The position numbers and the translations under genes were made by a program. A stretch of DNA of 64,000 bases from Siphonodentalium dalli. Its lineage: Eukaryota; Mollusca; Scaphopoda; Gadilida; Siphonodentaliidae. The DNA lies in NCBI GenBank assembly GCA_032622095.1, contig CP136065.1:246759474-246823473 (forward strand). Reading direction: 5' to 3'. The stretch's first letter is position 1; the number at the start of each line of letters is the position of its first letter. Positions 1 through 9,556 of this stretch are shown here, in pieces. The notes beneath the pieces were generated by a model. The model did not search any database and was not told the DNA's origin. It saw only the letters and a list, made by a program, of their open reading frames with translations.

Positions 1-953
1 TATCTATACTAATAATGCCTTAAATAATCGAATCCTTAACCACAGCAGAATTGTTGGTAATTTTTCAGGATTTAGTCGGAAAATTGGTACAGATGGGTCA
101 CCTGACCAGGAGTAAAATGACACGGGTACTATCACAGGATAGGTGCTGTTGATCTCAAATGACTTAAGAGGCACTAATAATTAGCAATAAAGAGCGTTTC
201 TTATCAACTTAAAAGATAGATGTAACTTTATCCAGAGAGTCATGCAATAGGTGCTGTTTACCCCAGATGATTAATAATTATTTTAAATGACTTGGAATTG
301 CCACTAATAAATTACGCATTCTTCACCCCAGCAACGCCGGGTACCCCAGCTAGTAAAATATAATTCCATAGTGTTTCATTTACAGTATAACATATTGGCA
401 TATTTACAGTGTGTCCACAGCATAACATTTTGGCATATTTACAGTGTATTTAAACTAAATATCATTTGAAACTAGCTCAACCTATATCTCTTATAACATT
501 TAAAGTGATGTGAAACACTCAGGTAGGGTGATAAAATAGAAACGGAGCATAATTTTGTTCAAAAGTAGTATTTTTTACAAATTGACAACACACACCGTCA
601 TTCTTATATATTAATTAAATTCAGTGACTCGATGGTGTGATCATTTTCATTAGTTTATCGCTGATAGATGCGTCCCGAATCCAGTAGTAAATATTTACAA
701 TTGAGCGTAGAATGGTGTGGTCAATTTGCTTCAGATTTTCGGTGATGTTGGTAGCGTGTTACATTCCTTCAGTTGGCATAGCACCTGAATACTGACTTGT
801 CAGTTTCATGCACCTGAACAAGTACATAATATGTCTTTAATATAGATATTTAAGAAATATATATTTTCAAATGATATATAGGGGGTGACCTATATACACA
901 ACATAAAGCAGGCTTCATGGCTTACACTTAACATTTATACATTATCCATATCT
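1..953. other. Repeat-derived intergenic DNA, no gene
   Basis: I see no coding signal here. Bases ~5-80 match, in reverse complement, bases ~57400-57480 (shared core around 'ttttcaggatttagtcggaaa'), so the window opens inside a dispersed repeat. Bases ~690-845 are a diverged relative of 7455-7600 in the left inverted arm and of the matching part of the right arm (sharing 'ttggcatagc' and 'acataatatgtcttta'). Bases 130-320 contain two imperfect copies of a stretch with 'ataggtgctgtt'. Confidence 0.5.
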
Positions 954-957
954 TTAA

Positions 958-1220
958 CCCTTTCATGAGGTTTATGGCAGGAGCTTCGTTGGTGCAGCAT
1001 TAATTACCCTGTGATTCTCTTATATAAGTCATCTCCCATGGGGAGCCTTGCATATATAAGAGAATGCACTGGCTTACAGGGTCAATGTAAATATTGTTAG
1101 ACCAATGTATTCTCTTAAATATAGGAGCCTAGGAGGCTCCTGTGGGAGACTCACATATATAAGAGAATGCATTGGCACAGGGTTTTTGCAAAATTTCAGG
1201 AAGCTCCGGTCATGGAATGG
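958..1220. mobile_element. TTAA-flanked palindromic MITE (diverged)
   Basis: TTAA occurs at both edges (954-957 and 1221-1224). The ends are imperfect inverted repeats: CCCTTTCATGA on the left against the complement of TCATGGAATGG on the right. Inside lie two diverged hairpins of the 'tctcttatata...tatataagagaatgca' family (~1016-1072 and ~1103-1175). TTAA duplication and a CCC start are features of piggyBac-type elements. Assignment to a non-autonomous piggyBac-like family is inference. Confidence 0.5.
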
Positions 1221-1321
1221 TTAATAATGCCAGATGTGATTTGACACAATAAAACTACTCATTGTACATTGTGTATGCCAAACAAATTATTAGATAAAAC
1301 TTATCAGTGTGAGCAAGCCTG

Positions 1322-1385
1322 AATATAGTGTGTCTGACATTTGCAGAATGAGGTCCCCAGAAGGTGAATTTAGTGAACTACATTC
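1322..1385. repeat. Fragment of 'GAATGAGGTCCCCAGAGGGTGAA' fold-back repeat family
   Basis: This contains the phrase 'tttgcagaatgaggtcccc' followed by a 'gtgaatttagtg' block. The same block recurs at ~10625, 11140, 11810, 12100, 49200, 56160, 56490, 57830, 58070 and 58990, often with its reverse complement nearby, so it is a dispersed fold-back repeat and not a gene. Confidence 0.7.
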
Positions 1386-1409
1386 TCACACCATATCATC
1401 ATCATTTAA

Positions 1410-1800
1410 CCCTTTACCCAACAAACTGGCCAAAACCGGCCAAATAAAGCTTCAACAGCCTAAAATATCTTCGGTCTGTCTCAATAGAACCATACAAATA
1501 TTGATATCATTGGAACCGGCTCCTTGACCACATTGTGATAGTTATAGTTATGCCCTGTGCCAATGCATTCTCTTATATATGCGAGTCGACCATAGGTCGC
1601 CTCGCATATATAAGAGAATGCATTGGCCTAAAAAAAATCTTTTTTTAACACTTATTACAATTTTTCTTACATTCTTTAACAATTTTATAATTTTTAATGT
1701 GTTAAGCCGATGCATTCTCTTATATATGCGAGGCGACCTATGGTCGACTCGCATATATAAGAGAATGCATTGGCACAGGGCCTTTCTGTTGGGTAAAGGG
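1410..1800. mobile_element. piggyBac-like MITE with two internal perfect hairpins
   Basis: The element is 391 bp with TTAA at 1406-1409 and 1801-1804 and terminal inverted repeats CCCTTTACCCAACA / TGTTGGGTAAAGGG. It carries two 65-bp near-perfect palindromes (1561-1625 and ~1709-1772), each starting CAATGCATTCTCTTATATAT. The second is the reverse complement of the first, loop included, so the internal part is an inverted repeat of palindromes. A nearly identical copy lies at 37586-37977. TTAA target and CCC...GGG ends are known for piggyBac; no transposase is present. Confidence 0.7.
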
Positions 1801-1905
1801 TTAATGTTGGAACGAGTCACATATGACACATGATATACCATATATGGAATCAATAGAACATACCATGAATACCTACTCTGGCTACGCCCGAAGAGATCAT
1901 ATTCC

Positions 1906-2655
1906 ACCCGTTCAAAACATGGGAACTTTTTTATGTTGTATATGATGGGGAATTTTATAACATTGAACAAACAACGCTGGGAATGTATTTGTACTTGTTC
2001 CTTAATAAATCTATTTCACAGTAATTAAGGGGTGCATGATTGTTGTGAGTCCATATCGCAATAAACATTGAATTATTTCCTGGGATAAATTCCATGATAT
2101 ATATGTGTACACACACAGTCCCTCTCAAACATAAACAAGTTCCCAGGTTTTGAAGTGGTCATGGAGTATGTCGAGTATGGTTTCTACTAGATCATGCCGT
2201 GAATCTCGATTCTGGCTAAAGCTTGTAGAGATCATATTTTACCAGTACAAAACCTTGGAACTTTCTTTTTGACGTCTTGACAAGGAACCTTATAAAATCG
2301 AAAAAATAACACGGGGAATATATATCTTATTATCTGTTTCTTGATAATGTACTTCTCTGTGGGTGAAGGTCCCAACTCGAAATCTCACGATTGAATTTGT
2401 GGGCGATTTTGTTCCGCGTCGCATATAATATGAAATTTTTCCTGGGTAATTATTAATTTGATGTTTATTGGGTATCAGCTCCCGAAAGTCAAAGAAAAGC
2501 ATGCGATTTTGAGTTGGACATTCACCTACAGTGATGTATATTATTAAGGAAAAGATAGCAACTAAGAAATATATTCCCCACGTTGTTTTCGACTTTATAA
2601 GGTTCCCTGTGTCAAAACCTCAAAAAGTTTCCAGGTTTTGAAGTGGTGGAGTTTA
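1906..2655. repeat. Fold-back repeat with inverted arms
   Basis: Bases ~2241-2345 and ~2540-2655 are inverted copies: the left arm has 'aaggaaccttataaaatcg', and the right arm reads 'aggaaccttataaagtcg' on the other strand. A third diverged arm lies at ~1906-2025, and the 'ccaggttttgaagtgg' motif repeats at ~2148 and ~2630. No reading frame stands out. It is probably a non-autonomous DNA transposon or its remains. Confidence 0.5.
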
Positions 2656-3400
2656 ACTCGAAGTACAAATTGTATGTTTTTGTTGCTTATAAGGAGTGGT
2701 GGCGGATAACGAAATCCCGATCGGAAACATCAAAGGCCACCGCCTGACATAATGCGCGTGCACCAAGAATCGATTCAATCTAATTAGCATATCAAGGGAA
2801 ACAATTCCTGTACGACGCGCACATGGCTTTCCGCCGATGATAACACAAAGTAAACATACGGTCCAATGAATGTATTTAGCCGCTTATTTGACCAGAGAGG
2901 TTGAGTTGGAATACTTAAAACGGTCCCATGTGTAGGATTCGCTCACATGAAAGGTATGTATTGTTTAGTTTTCATTTTTTAATATCACAGAGATTTTATT
3001 TTATTCCCGACGCGTGCGTTGTCGAATTCATGCACTCTACCTCGGCGTGACCAGGAGCAGTGATGATGCAACATGTGTAAGAGTACGGTACATTAATCAT
3101 TGTATGCAGTAGTTCTAGAGCCAGATGCATGCAGTATATTATGTTTGATGCCTGAATGCCGATGTGTTTAGTATAAACGACATGTACTTTTTTTTTCATG
3201 AAAACGCGACATGGCGAGGGGCGGTAATTGACGGGCGGGCGGCAACAAAACAATTTAACACAGCGGTTTATTGATGGATTCTGGCAATTTTTGGTGTGTG
3301 ATTTATTTGTCACGTGCGGCAGTCGCACACAGAAAATCGGGTCCGCCCCGACTTTATAACCAGAGTTATGCCACTTGTTTCTATTTATAGAAATTTGAAA
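2656..3400. other. No gene recognised
   Basis: This stretch shows no recognisable protein motif or repeat structure. A long open frame on the minus strand (2996-3448) runs into the neighbouring tandem repeat and has no family resemblance, so I do not call it a gene. Confidence 0.4.
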
Positions 3401-4130
3401 TTCGTTAGCGCGATAACTTGAAAAAACGTCAACCAATATTTCATTCATATTTGGTAATATGCCGGGATCTCTGACAACAATATCCCGATCAATTTCGAAA
3501 ACCAGGTTTGTCCGATTATTTGTAAGCCCTCAGTTCGTCTATTTTTGTTTTTTGTTTTTGTTTTTTTGTTGTTGCAATTTTAGGAAAATTATGTCCGTTA
3601 GCGCGATAACTTCAATTACGTCAACCAATTTCATTCATATTTGGTATATATGGACCTTTCACAACTATATTGTATCTCGAACGAGTTCGAAAACCAGTGT
3701 CCGATCCATTTACCTGAGTTAAACCGTGTCTATTTTTGTATAGCAATGTTATTACCGTTAGCACAAAAACTTTAACAAAATGACGACCGATTAAATTCAT
3801 TTTTGGTATATGGATCTCTCACGACAATATCTTGATCGAATTCGAAAACCAGGTTTGTTCGATTATTTTACCTGAGTTACGGCCCTTGTTTCGTCTATAG
3901 ATATCTCTTTAGCAATTTAAAGAAATTTTACGTCCGTTAGCGCGATAACTTGAAAAAACGTCAACCAATTTCATTCATATTTGATGTGTGGACCTTTCAC
4001 AACAATATCACGATCGAGTTCGAAAACCAGGTTTGTCCGATTTATTTTACATGAGTTACGACCCTTAGTTGGTCTGTTTTTATTTAGCAATTTTATGACC
4101 GTTAGCCCATGAGTGCGAAAACTTTAAATA
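3401..4130. repeat. Tandem array of ~160-190 bp units
   Basis: The phrase 'ccgttagcgcgataact' followed by 'caatttcattcatatttgg' and 'cgaaaaccaggtttgtccgat' recurs with starts near 3401, 3596, 3753, 3934 and 4091. The units have drifted (~70-90% alike by eye). The 174-bp units at 26.2 kb and 52 kb are built on a similar 'ccaaatttcattgagatc' theme, but the sequences are not the same. Confidence 0.7.
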
Positions 4131-4279
4131 TAAATTAAATATAAACCGATTCCATGCATATTTATATATAACAGTACACTGTATATATGTATATTTCACA
4201 ACAATATCTTGTTTTAAAAGTGTATATGTACCTGTGTTAACAACAATAACCATATATGTACCGGTATATAACTGCATTG

Positions 4280-4474
<195 letters not shown>

Positions 4475-5295
4475 AGTCTCGCACCGAAAGCTGGCAGCAC
4501 CCGCAGTCCCAAGCCGGTCACCAATCCAAGGACTAACCGAGCTCGACGTTGCTAACTTCGGTGATCACATAAAGCGTCTAACGACTGGATCCTTCGTTTG
4601 TATAAGTCATTGGCCCTCTCTATATATATATGTTTTTACACCGCGCCCGCTATATATACTCTTTTTTTTTTTATAGAGAGCCATAAATGTTGCCGTCGAC
4701 GAACGGTTTGGCCAACAACTCCAACAAGTGAGACACCACCTGTGTCGACAGCCCTGAGGATGTATACTCGTATATATCGGTATATGGCGGCGGTGAATTG
4801 AAATGCCATCGACCTCAATTTCCCGTTAAAAAAGAAAATGCTGATGTTGTTGACCGACTATTTTACCAGACCGCTCGCCCTGTCTCGGGGGGTAGAAACC
4901 GTTTAAACGTCAGAATCCTCGAGCACATGCCTACTATTATACGTTGACACAATGTCCAAGGTCATATATGCACCATCGCCTGTTCTGCTCATTATTGTCA
5001 CATTTCTGACAGCAAATAGTTCGTCTGGGCAAATTAAAAAAAAAAGAAAAAAAAAAAAGGCGACGACAAGCTGCTATATATGTGGACATAACCAACATAC
5101 AAAGTACAAACGTGATGCAATGTGGAGTGAAAAAAAATAACCGCGAATCTGAATGCATGGGTTGTGGATTAGAACAGAAGTGTTACCGAGTTCCAATCTT
5201 TATTCATATGTACTTTGATTTCAAGTTCTACGGAATATAGTATGAAGTAACGACAATACGGTAACGTACGGAAGCACAGTAGCGCCACAAATAAA
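4475..5295. other. No gene recognised
   Basis: Mixed AT-rich sequence with short homopolymers (an A/G run at 5036-5060). I see no motif, repeat or splice structure that supports a gene. Confidence 0.4.
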
Positions 5296-5302
5296 ATAAT
5301 AA

Positions 5303-5500
5303 TACGGCGTTTAAACGCCCTTATACGGCGTTTAAATGCCCTAATTACGGAGTTTAAACGCCCTAATACGGCGTTTAAACGCCCTAATTACGGCGTTTAA
5401 ACGCCGTACTATAGGGCGTTTAAACGCCGTACTACAGGGCGTTTAAAACGCCGTATTAGGGCGTTTAAACGCCGTAATTAAGGCGTTTAAACGCCGTATT
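5303..5500. repeat. Array of GGCGTTTAAACGCC palindromes
   Basis: About ten copies of the 14-bp perfect palindrome GGCGTTTAAACGCC, or one-base variants, are spaced 15-20 bp apart by 'taatac'/'ctaattac'/'gtactata' linkers. In the left half the flanks read 'tacggcgtttaaacgcccta'; in the right half they read the reverse complement. The whole array is therefore also symmetric, with its centre near 5405-5415. It resembles the CTTAAG arrays at 28.3-30.1 kb in design but not in sequence. Confidence 0.85.
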
Positions 5501-5706
5501 ATTATGAATGAATTTTTTTATTTCCAGATATAAACTTTGCTTTAGTTTTGCTTCATATCCCGATTGATGGCACGCCAGTTTGATGTGTTAACTATAGCAT
5601 CTATGTAGATTTCGAAGTCCAGGTTTCTTTCAACAAAAACGGCTAAGGTTGAGGCGACCAGAATTGTCTCAACCGAGTTCACTAGCTGGTTTACGTCGAA
5701 GGAAAC

Positions 5707-6103
5707 CTATGTGACGCGCCATATCAAATCCAGTCGTAGGCCTAAGTCGGGATTTTGTTTACCCTGTGCCAATGCATTCTCTTATATATGCGAGTCGACC
5801 ATAGGTCGCCTCGCATATATAAGAGAATGCATTGGCCTAACAATTTTTTACAATTTTAATAATTTTAATAATTTTTTCTTGTGTTCTTTAACAATTTTAT
5901 AATTTCACCCATACAGAGCCCCAGACAAACATGAGCAGACGACACTCTTCTATATGCTTCTATATATGTGTGGGGCTCCCTGCAGGGTAATGGATGTTTT
6001 TTATTTTATGTTCCTAAAAATTGTAAGAAACATTTATTTAAAAAAAATGATAAAAAAAAAATCCCGAGTTACGACTGGATTTGATATGGCGGGTCACATA
6101 TAG
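5707..6103. mobile_element. Nested palindromic element with outer inverted repeats
   Basis: Outer arms at ~5707-5756 and ~6055-6103 are inverted copies (core 'gccatatcaaatccagtcgta'). Between them sits a hairpin-MITE fragment: hairpin 5770-5834, then an internal segment with 'agccccagacaaacatgag' that matches in reverse the MITE half at ~48645-48950. The right-hand hairpin of the MITE is missing. This shows a hairpin MITE inserted into, or assembled with, another inverted-repeat element. Confidence 0.6.
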
Positions 6104-6134
6104 ATTTCGTTGCATGCATATACCATGTGAGCGT

Positions 6135-6234
6135 NNNNNNNNNNNNNNNNNNNNNNNNNNNNNNNNNNNNNNNNNNNNNNNNNNNNNNNNNNNNNNNNNN
6201 NNNNNNNNNNNNNNNNNNNNNNNNNNNNNNNNNN
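6135..6234. other. Assembly gap of 100 N
   Basis: Exactly 100 N, the conventional length for a gap of unknown size. Reading frames across it are meaningless. Confidence 0.98.
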
Positions 6235-6425
6235 AACCTTCAAACGGGTACCCACAAATTATATATTGTGACCCCGACATGACCTTGACCTTGAAAATTA
6301 TCAATTCAAGGTCAAATCGGGTAAAATATTGAAAAACGCAATATTAACTCATTGAAAAACACAAACAAAACATAAAACATTGTCATGTTTCTGACCAAGC
6401 ACGCCAGTGGCGGGCTAACCTGCTA
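6235..6425 (+). mobile_element. Helitron-like 3' end (partial)
   Basis: The segment ends with a short hairpin (cgccagtggcg) followed by 'ggctaacctgCTAG' then T, the layout of Helitron 3' ends (hairpin a few bases before CTRR). The same family occurs inverted at 17207-17600, sharing the 'accttgaccttgaaaat' block and the terminal 'ctagcaggttagcccgccac'. The 5' part is lost in the assembly gap. Confidence 0.55.
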
Positions 6426-6798
6426 GTCTCATATATATTTTGAAGACCTCTGTATGTCTGTATGTATGTCATTTATACAAATCTACGATTCTCGACCGAT
6501 CGGGACGAAACTTGGTACGTGTGTGTAGTTTGACCAGGCGGTCGTCAACGTCGTATTGGCGAGCCCGTGCGACGGCCGTGCAGCGCATGCGCAGACGAGA
6601 TCTCGGAAACGGGTGGAGCTATCGACTTGAAATTTGCTATGTGAATGTATCTGTCCCCGGATACGAATTTTATCGGGTCGCCGAGCCCGTGCGACGCCAG
6701 CTTCACGCATGCGCAGACCAGATCTCTGAAACGGGTGGAGCTATCGACTTGAAATTTGGTTTTTGAATAGCCCGGACAATGTCGGGCTCATCGGCTAG
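6426..6798 (+). mobile_element. Short non-autonomous Helitron-like element
   Basis: It begins with TC directly after the previous element's CTAG. It ends with a hairpin (agcccggacaatgtcgggct), 'catcgg', then CTAG followed by T. Inside are two ~115-bp related blocks, each carrying 'gagcccgtgcgacg', 'gcatgcgcagac' and 'gaaacgggtggagctatcga'. The 5' boundary is inferred from position only. Confidence 0.5.
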
Positions 6799-7678
6799 TT
6801 ATATATATTTGTGAATAATCTCACAATTTATTAAGGATATACAAATCCTTTATCTGAAGTTAATGCGAGGAAACTGGGAATACTTAGGCCATCTATCACA
6901 ACTACTAAGGGATTTACCAGCCAACCATCCCGATTCACTTCAGCTGCATGAGGCAAGCGAGTCCAGAACCATATTTAGAGGCCTGAACTTAAGTCTACCC
7001 ATGGTAACAATGATCCCCTAAACATTAGGATACATGATACAGCACAGCATCAACACTCATTCTCTGTTTGAACAATAGATGAGTTAAAGTCATTTGAAAC
7101 ACAAGCATTTCGACTAACATTGAATAAACTTGCTCAATGCAGGTATTTCAATAAAGTTTGTATCAAAATTGCCAGATCACATCACCATTCTTTGAGATAA
7201 ATGAAATAAAGTGACTCTCATTGACGAAATAATTCTCATTTATTGATTGGTGATTTGGTTGCGACGATTGAATGGCTGTTTGTTTACAATTTTGTGCAGT
7301 TCAGACGTTGTGTTTTACAAAAGGGCACAGCTGATGTTGACTATCTTATCAGTAATAGATTAGTAGTGCATTCTTCAAATGTCTAGAGTGGCAGAGTCAT
7401 AAATTATCAGTTTGAAAAAAGCACTTATACGTCTTTAAAGTGATGTAAACTATGGAGTGGTATGGTCTATTTGCTTTAGATTTTTGGTGATGTTAGTAGA
7501 ATGCTACATTCCCCCAGTTGGCATAGCGCCTGGATACTAACTGATCAGTTTCACGCACACGAACAAGTGCATAATATGTCTTTAAATAGACTGGAGGAGA
7601 GCACTGTGAGAGGCCACAACATAATCAAGATAAAACTGAGGCAAGACTTAGGTTTTATAGTTTTAATGGGACACAAAA

Positions 7679-9162
7679 GAGGGTATCATCCCCCCTTTTC
7701 GGTACGCGGGATTCAGGGTGTTTTGAAGCCGTACGCGGGATTCATACCCCCGAATTAACTGGTATTCGGGTTCAAGCAAAACATCTTGGACGCAGGTTTT
7801 GGTGGCGCAAAGTAATATTTTGTGCTAGTTATCTGTATGAATGAGTGGGTAGAATAGCTTCTTGGGCATATTCGACCACCATGCCATCATAAACAGAGAC
7901 AGGGGGGGGGTCAAAATTTTCATACCTGCCAAAACATTAGTTGGAAATTTCACACCAACAATAGGTTGAAATGTTCTTGTAAGTTGATTTTCAAACAATT
8001 TATTGGCGGGAATTAATTGTTTTGGGACCAATATTTGCATATTTTCCTATTTTTTTGTCAAAATTTTGGACTGAAATGGTCATCAGTTGGAAATTTTCCA
8101 ACCTCAGGGGGTGACAGGTTGGAAATTTCCAACACTTGGAAATCTTGTGTCCTGGTCCCTCCCCCGTGGCCAGTCAAAAACTGCTAGTTAATTTAAAAAA
8201 ACAATATTCTCATACATTTGGTCAACATTGGCATTGGAATTGTCATCAGTTGTAAATTTTCCAACCTAAGTGGGGTGTCAGGTTTGAAATTTCCAACTCT
8301 ACGAATGCTTGACGCTAGTCTAGATACTAGGATTTTGCGATTTTCTTGTTCAGATTATAAAATTTTCGCACACCGGGCCGAACCATGCATGGTCGGCCCG
8401 GTGTGTCATTGTCTCTCCCCTATGGCCAATACAAAAATGCTAATAAGTTTAACAATATTTTACTACATTTCGTCAAACTTGTGGTCATCAGTTGGAGAAT
8501 TTTCCAACCTGAGGGGGAGTATGAGGTTTGAAATTTCCAACACTATAGGAAAGCTTTAGTTGAGGCCAGTCTGGATGCTAGGATTTGCGATTTTTGTTTT
8601 CTTACACCGGCCGATCAACGATGGTCAGCTCGGTGTCGTGGTCTCTTGTCCGTAGCCGTGTGCATTTGTATGGAGTTAGACCACTAGATGTTAGGATTTA
8701 TGCAATGTTTCAGGTTAAATATTTGAATGTTCTCATACCGGGAATATAGAACCATGGTTTATGAAGATATAGGATATTAGGCCTAAACACTGAGGTGCAA
8801 GGGGAGGGGGGTGCAAATGGAATTATGCAAAACTTGTGTTCGGTCTGATTCTGACTCAAGGGGGGGGGGGGTGCAGTTGGAATTTCCCAAGGTGGACACC
8901 CCCCCAACGGAAACTCTCTAGCCACGTCCCTGATCATAAAGTATCATAACGACCTCATAACGCGACCGGCATCATAATGTGTCTATGTAACTTCTGCTTG
9001 TATCTGTCTGATATTAAAACAGTCAATTTGTATGTCATTTATCACATATAATTTCTTAACATGTATTCAGGATTCACCCCCCAAAATTAACTCGTATTCA
9101 GGATTCACCCCCCAAAATTAACTGGTATTCAGGATTCAGGGGGGGGAGGGGGTGATACCCTC
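7679..9162. mobile_element. 1.48-kb DNA element with GAGGGTATCA ends
   Basis: Terminal inverted repeats GAGGGTATCA(T)CCCCC at 7679 and GGGGGTGATACCCTC ending 9162 are flanked by direct repeats ACAAAA (7673-7678 and 9163-9168). The right inverted arm lacks it except for ~30 odd bases at the site (~41822-41850), possibly a deletion remnant. Inside, several blocks contain the palindrome TTGGAAATTTCCAA or near copies (~7945, 8120, 8265, 8525). No intact transposase frame is present, so it is non-autonomous. Poly-G/C tracts occur at 7903-7911 and 8860-8870. Confidence 0.65.
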
Positions 9163-9556
9163 ACAAAAGTCCATATAACAACTGCCATCAACATTTAGCA
9201 TACATTTAACAATAATTAAGTACATGAAAAAATAGATTGACTTTGTTATTATTTTCATTATTCATAATTATCCAATAAAGTGATTTCGCAGGTCAAGACC
9301 GTTATTAAAAGTCTGATAAGACACCAAACTTTAATCAAAAACATTGGAAAAGTTCCAAAGCATTGGAAAAATATCCTGAAAATGACACCCTAAAATATTT
9401 GAACTTACTAAACAATTAGCGAAGTGTTTTGACAAATCACTTTAACAGTTCTGTTTACATAACAATGGTTTCAACACGCAAAAATGTGTTATTGGAGAAC
9501 TATCAATCATGAATATTAGAACAAAATTTATCCATTTCTCCACAGAGGTGATGTTT

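Noticed and set aside
2996-3448. 150-codon minus-strand frame
   Set aside because: No family resemblance, no splice signals, and it overlaps the start of a tandem repeat.
6038-6332. Open frames across the N run
   Set aside because: They span an assembly gap of unknown content.
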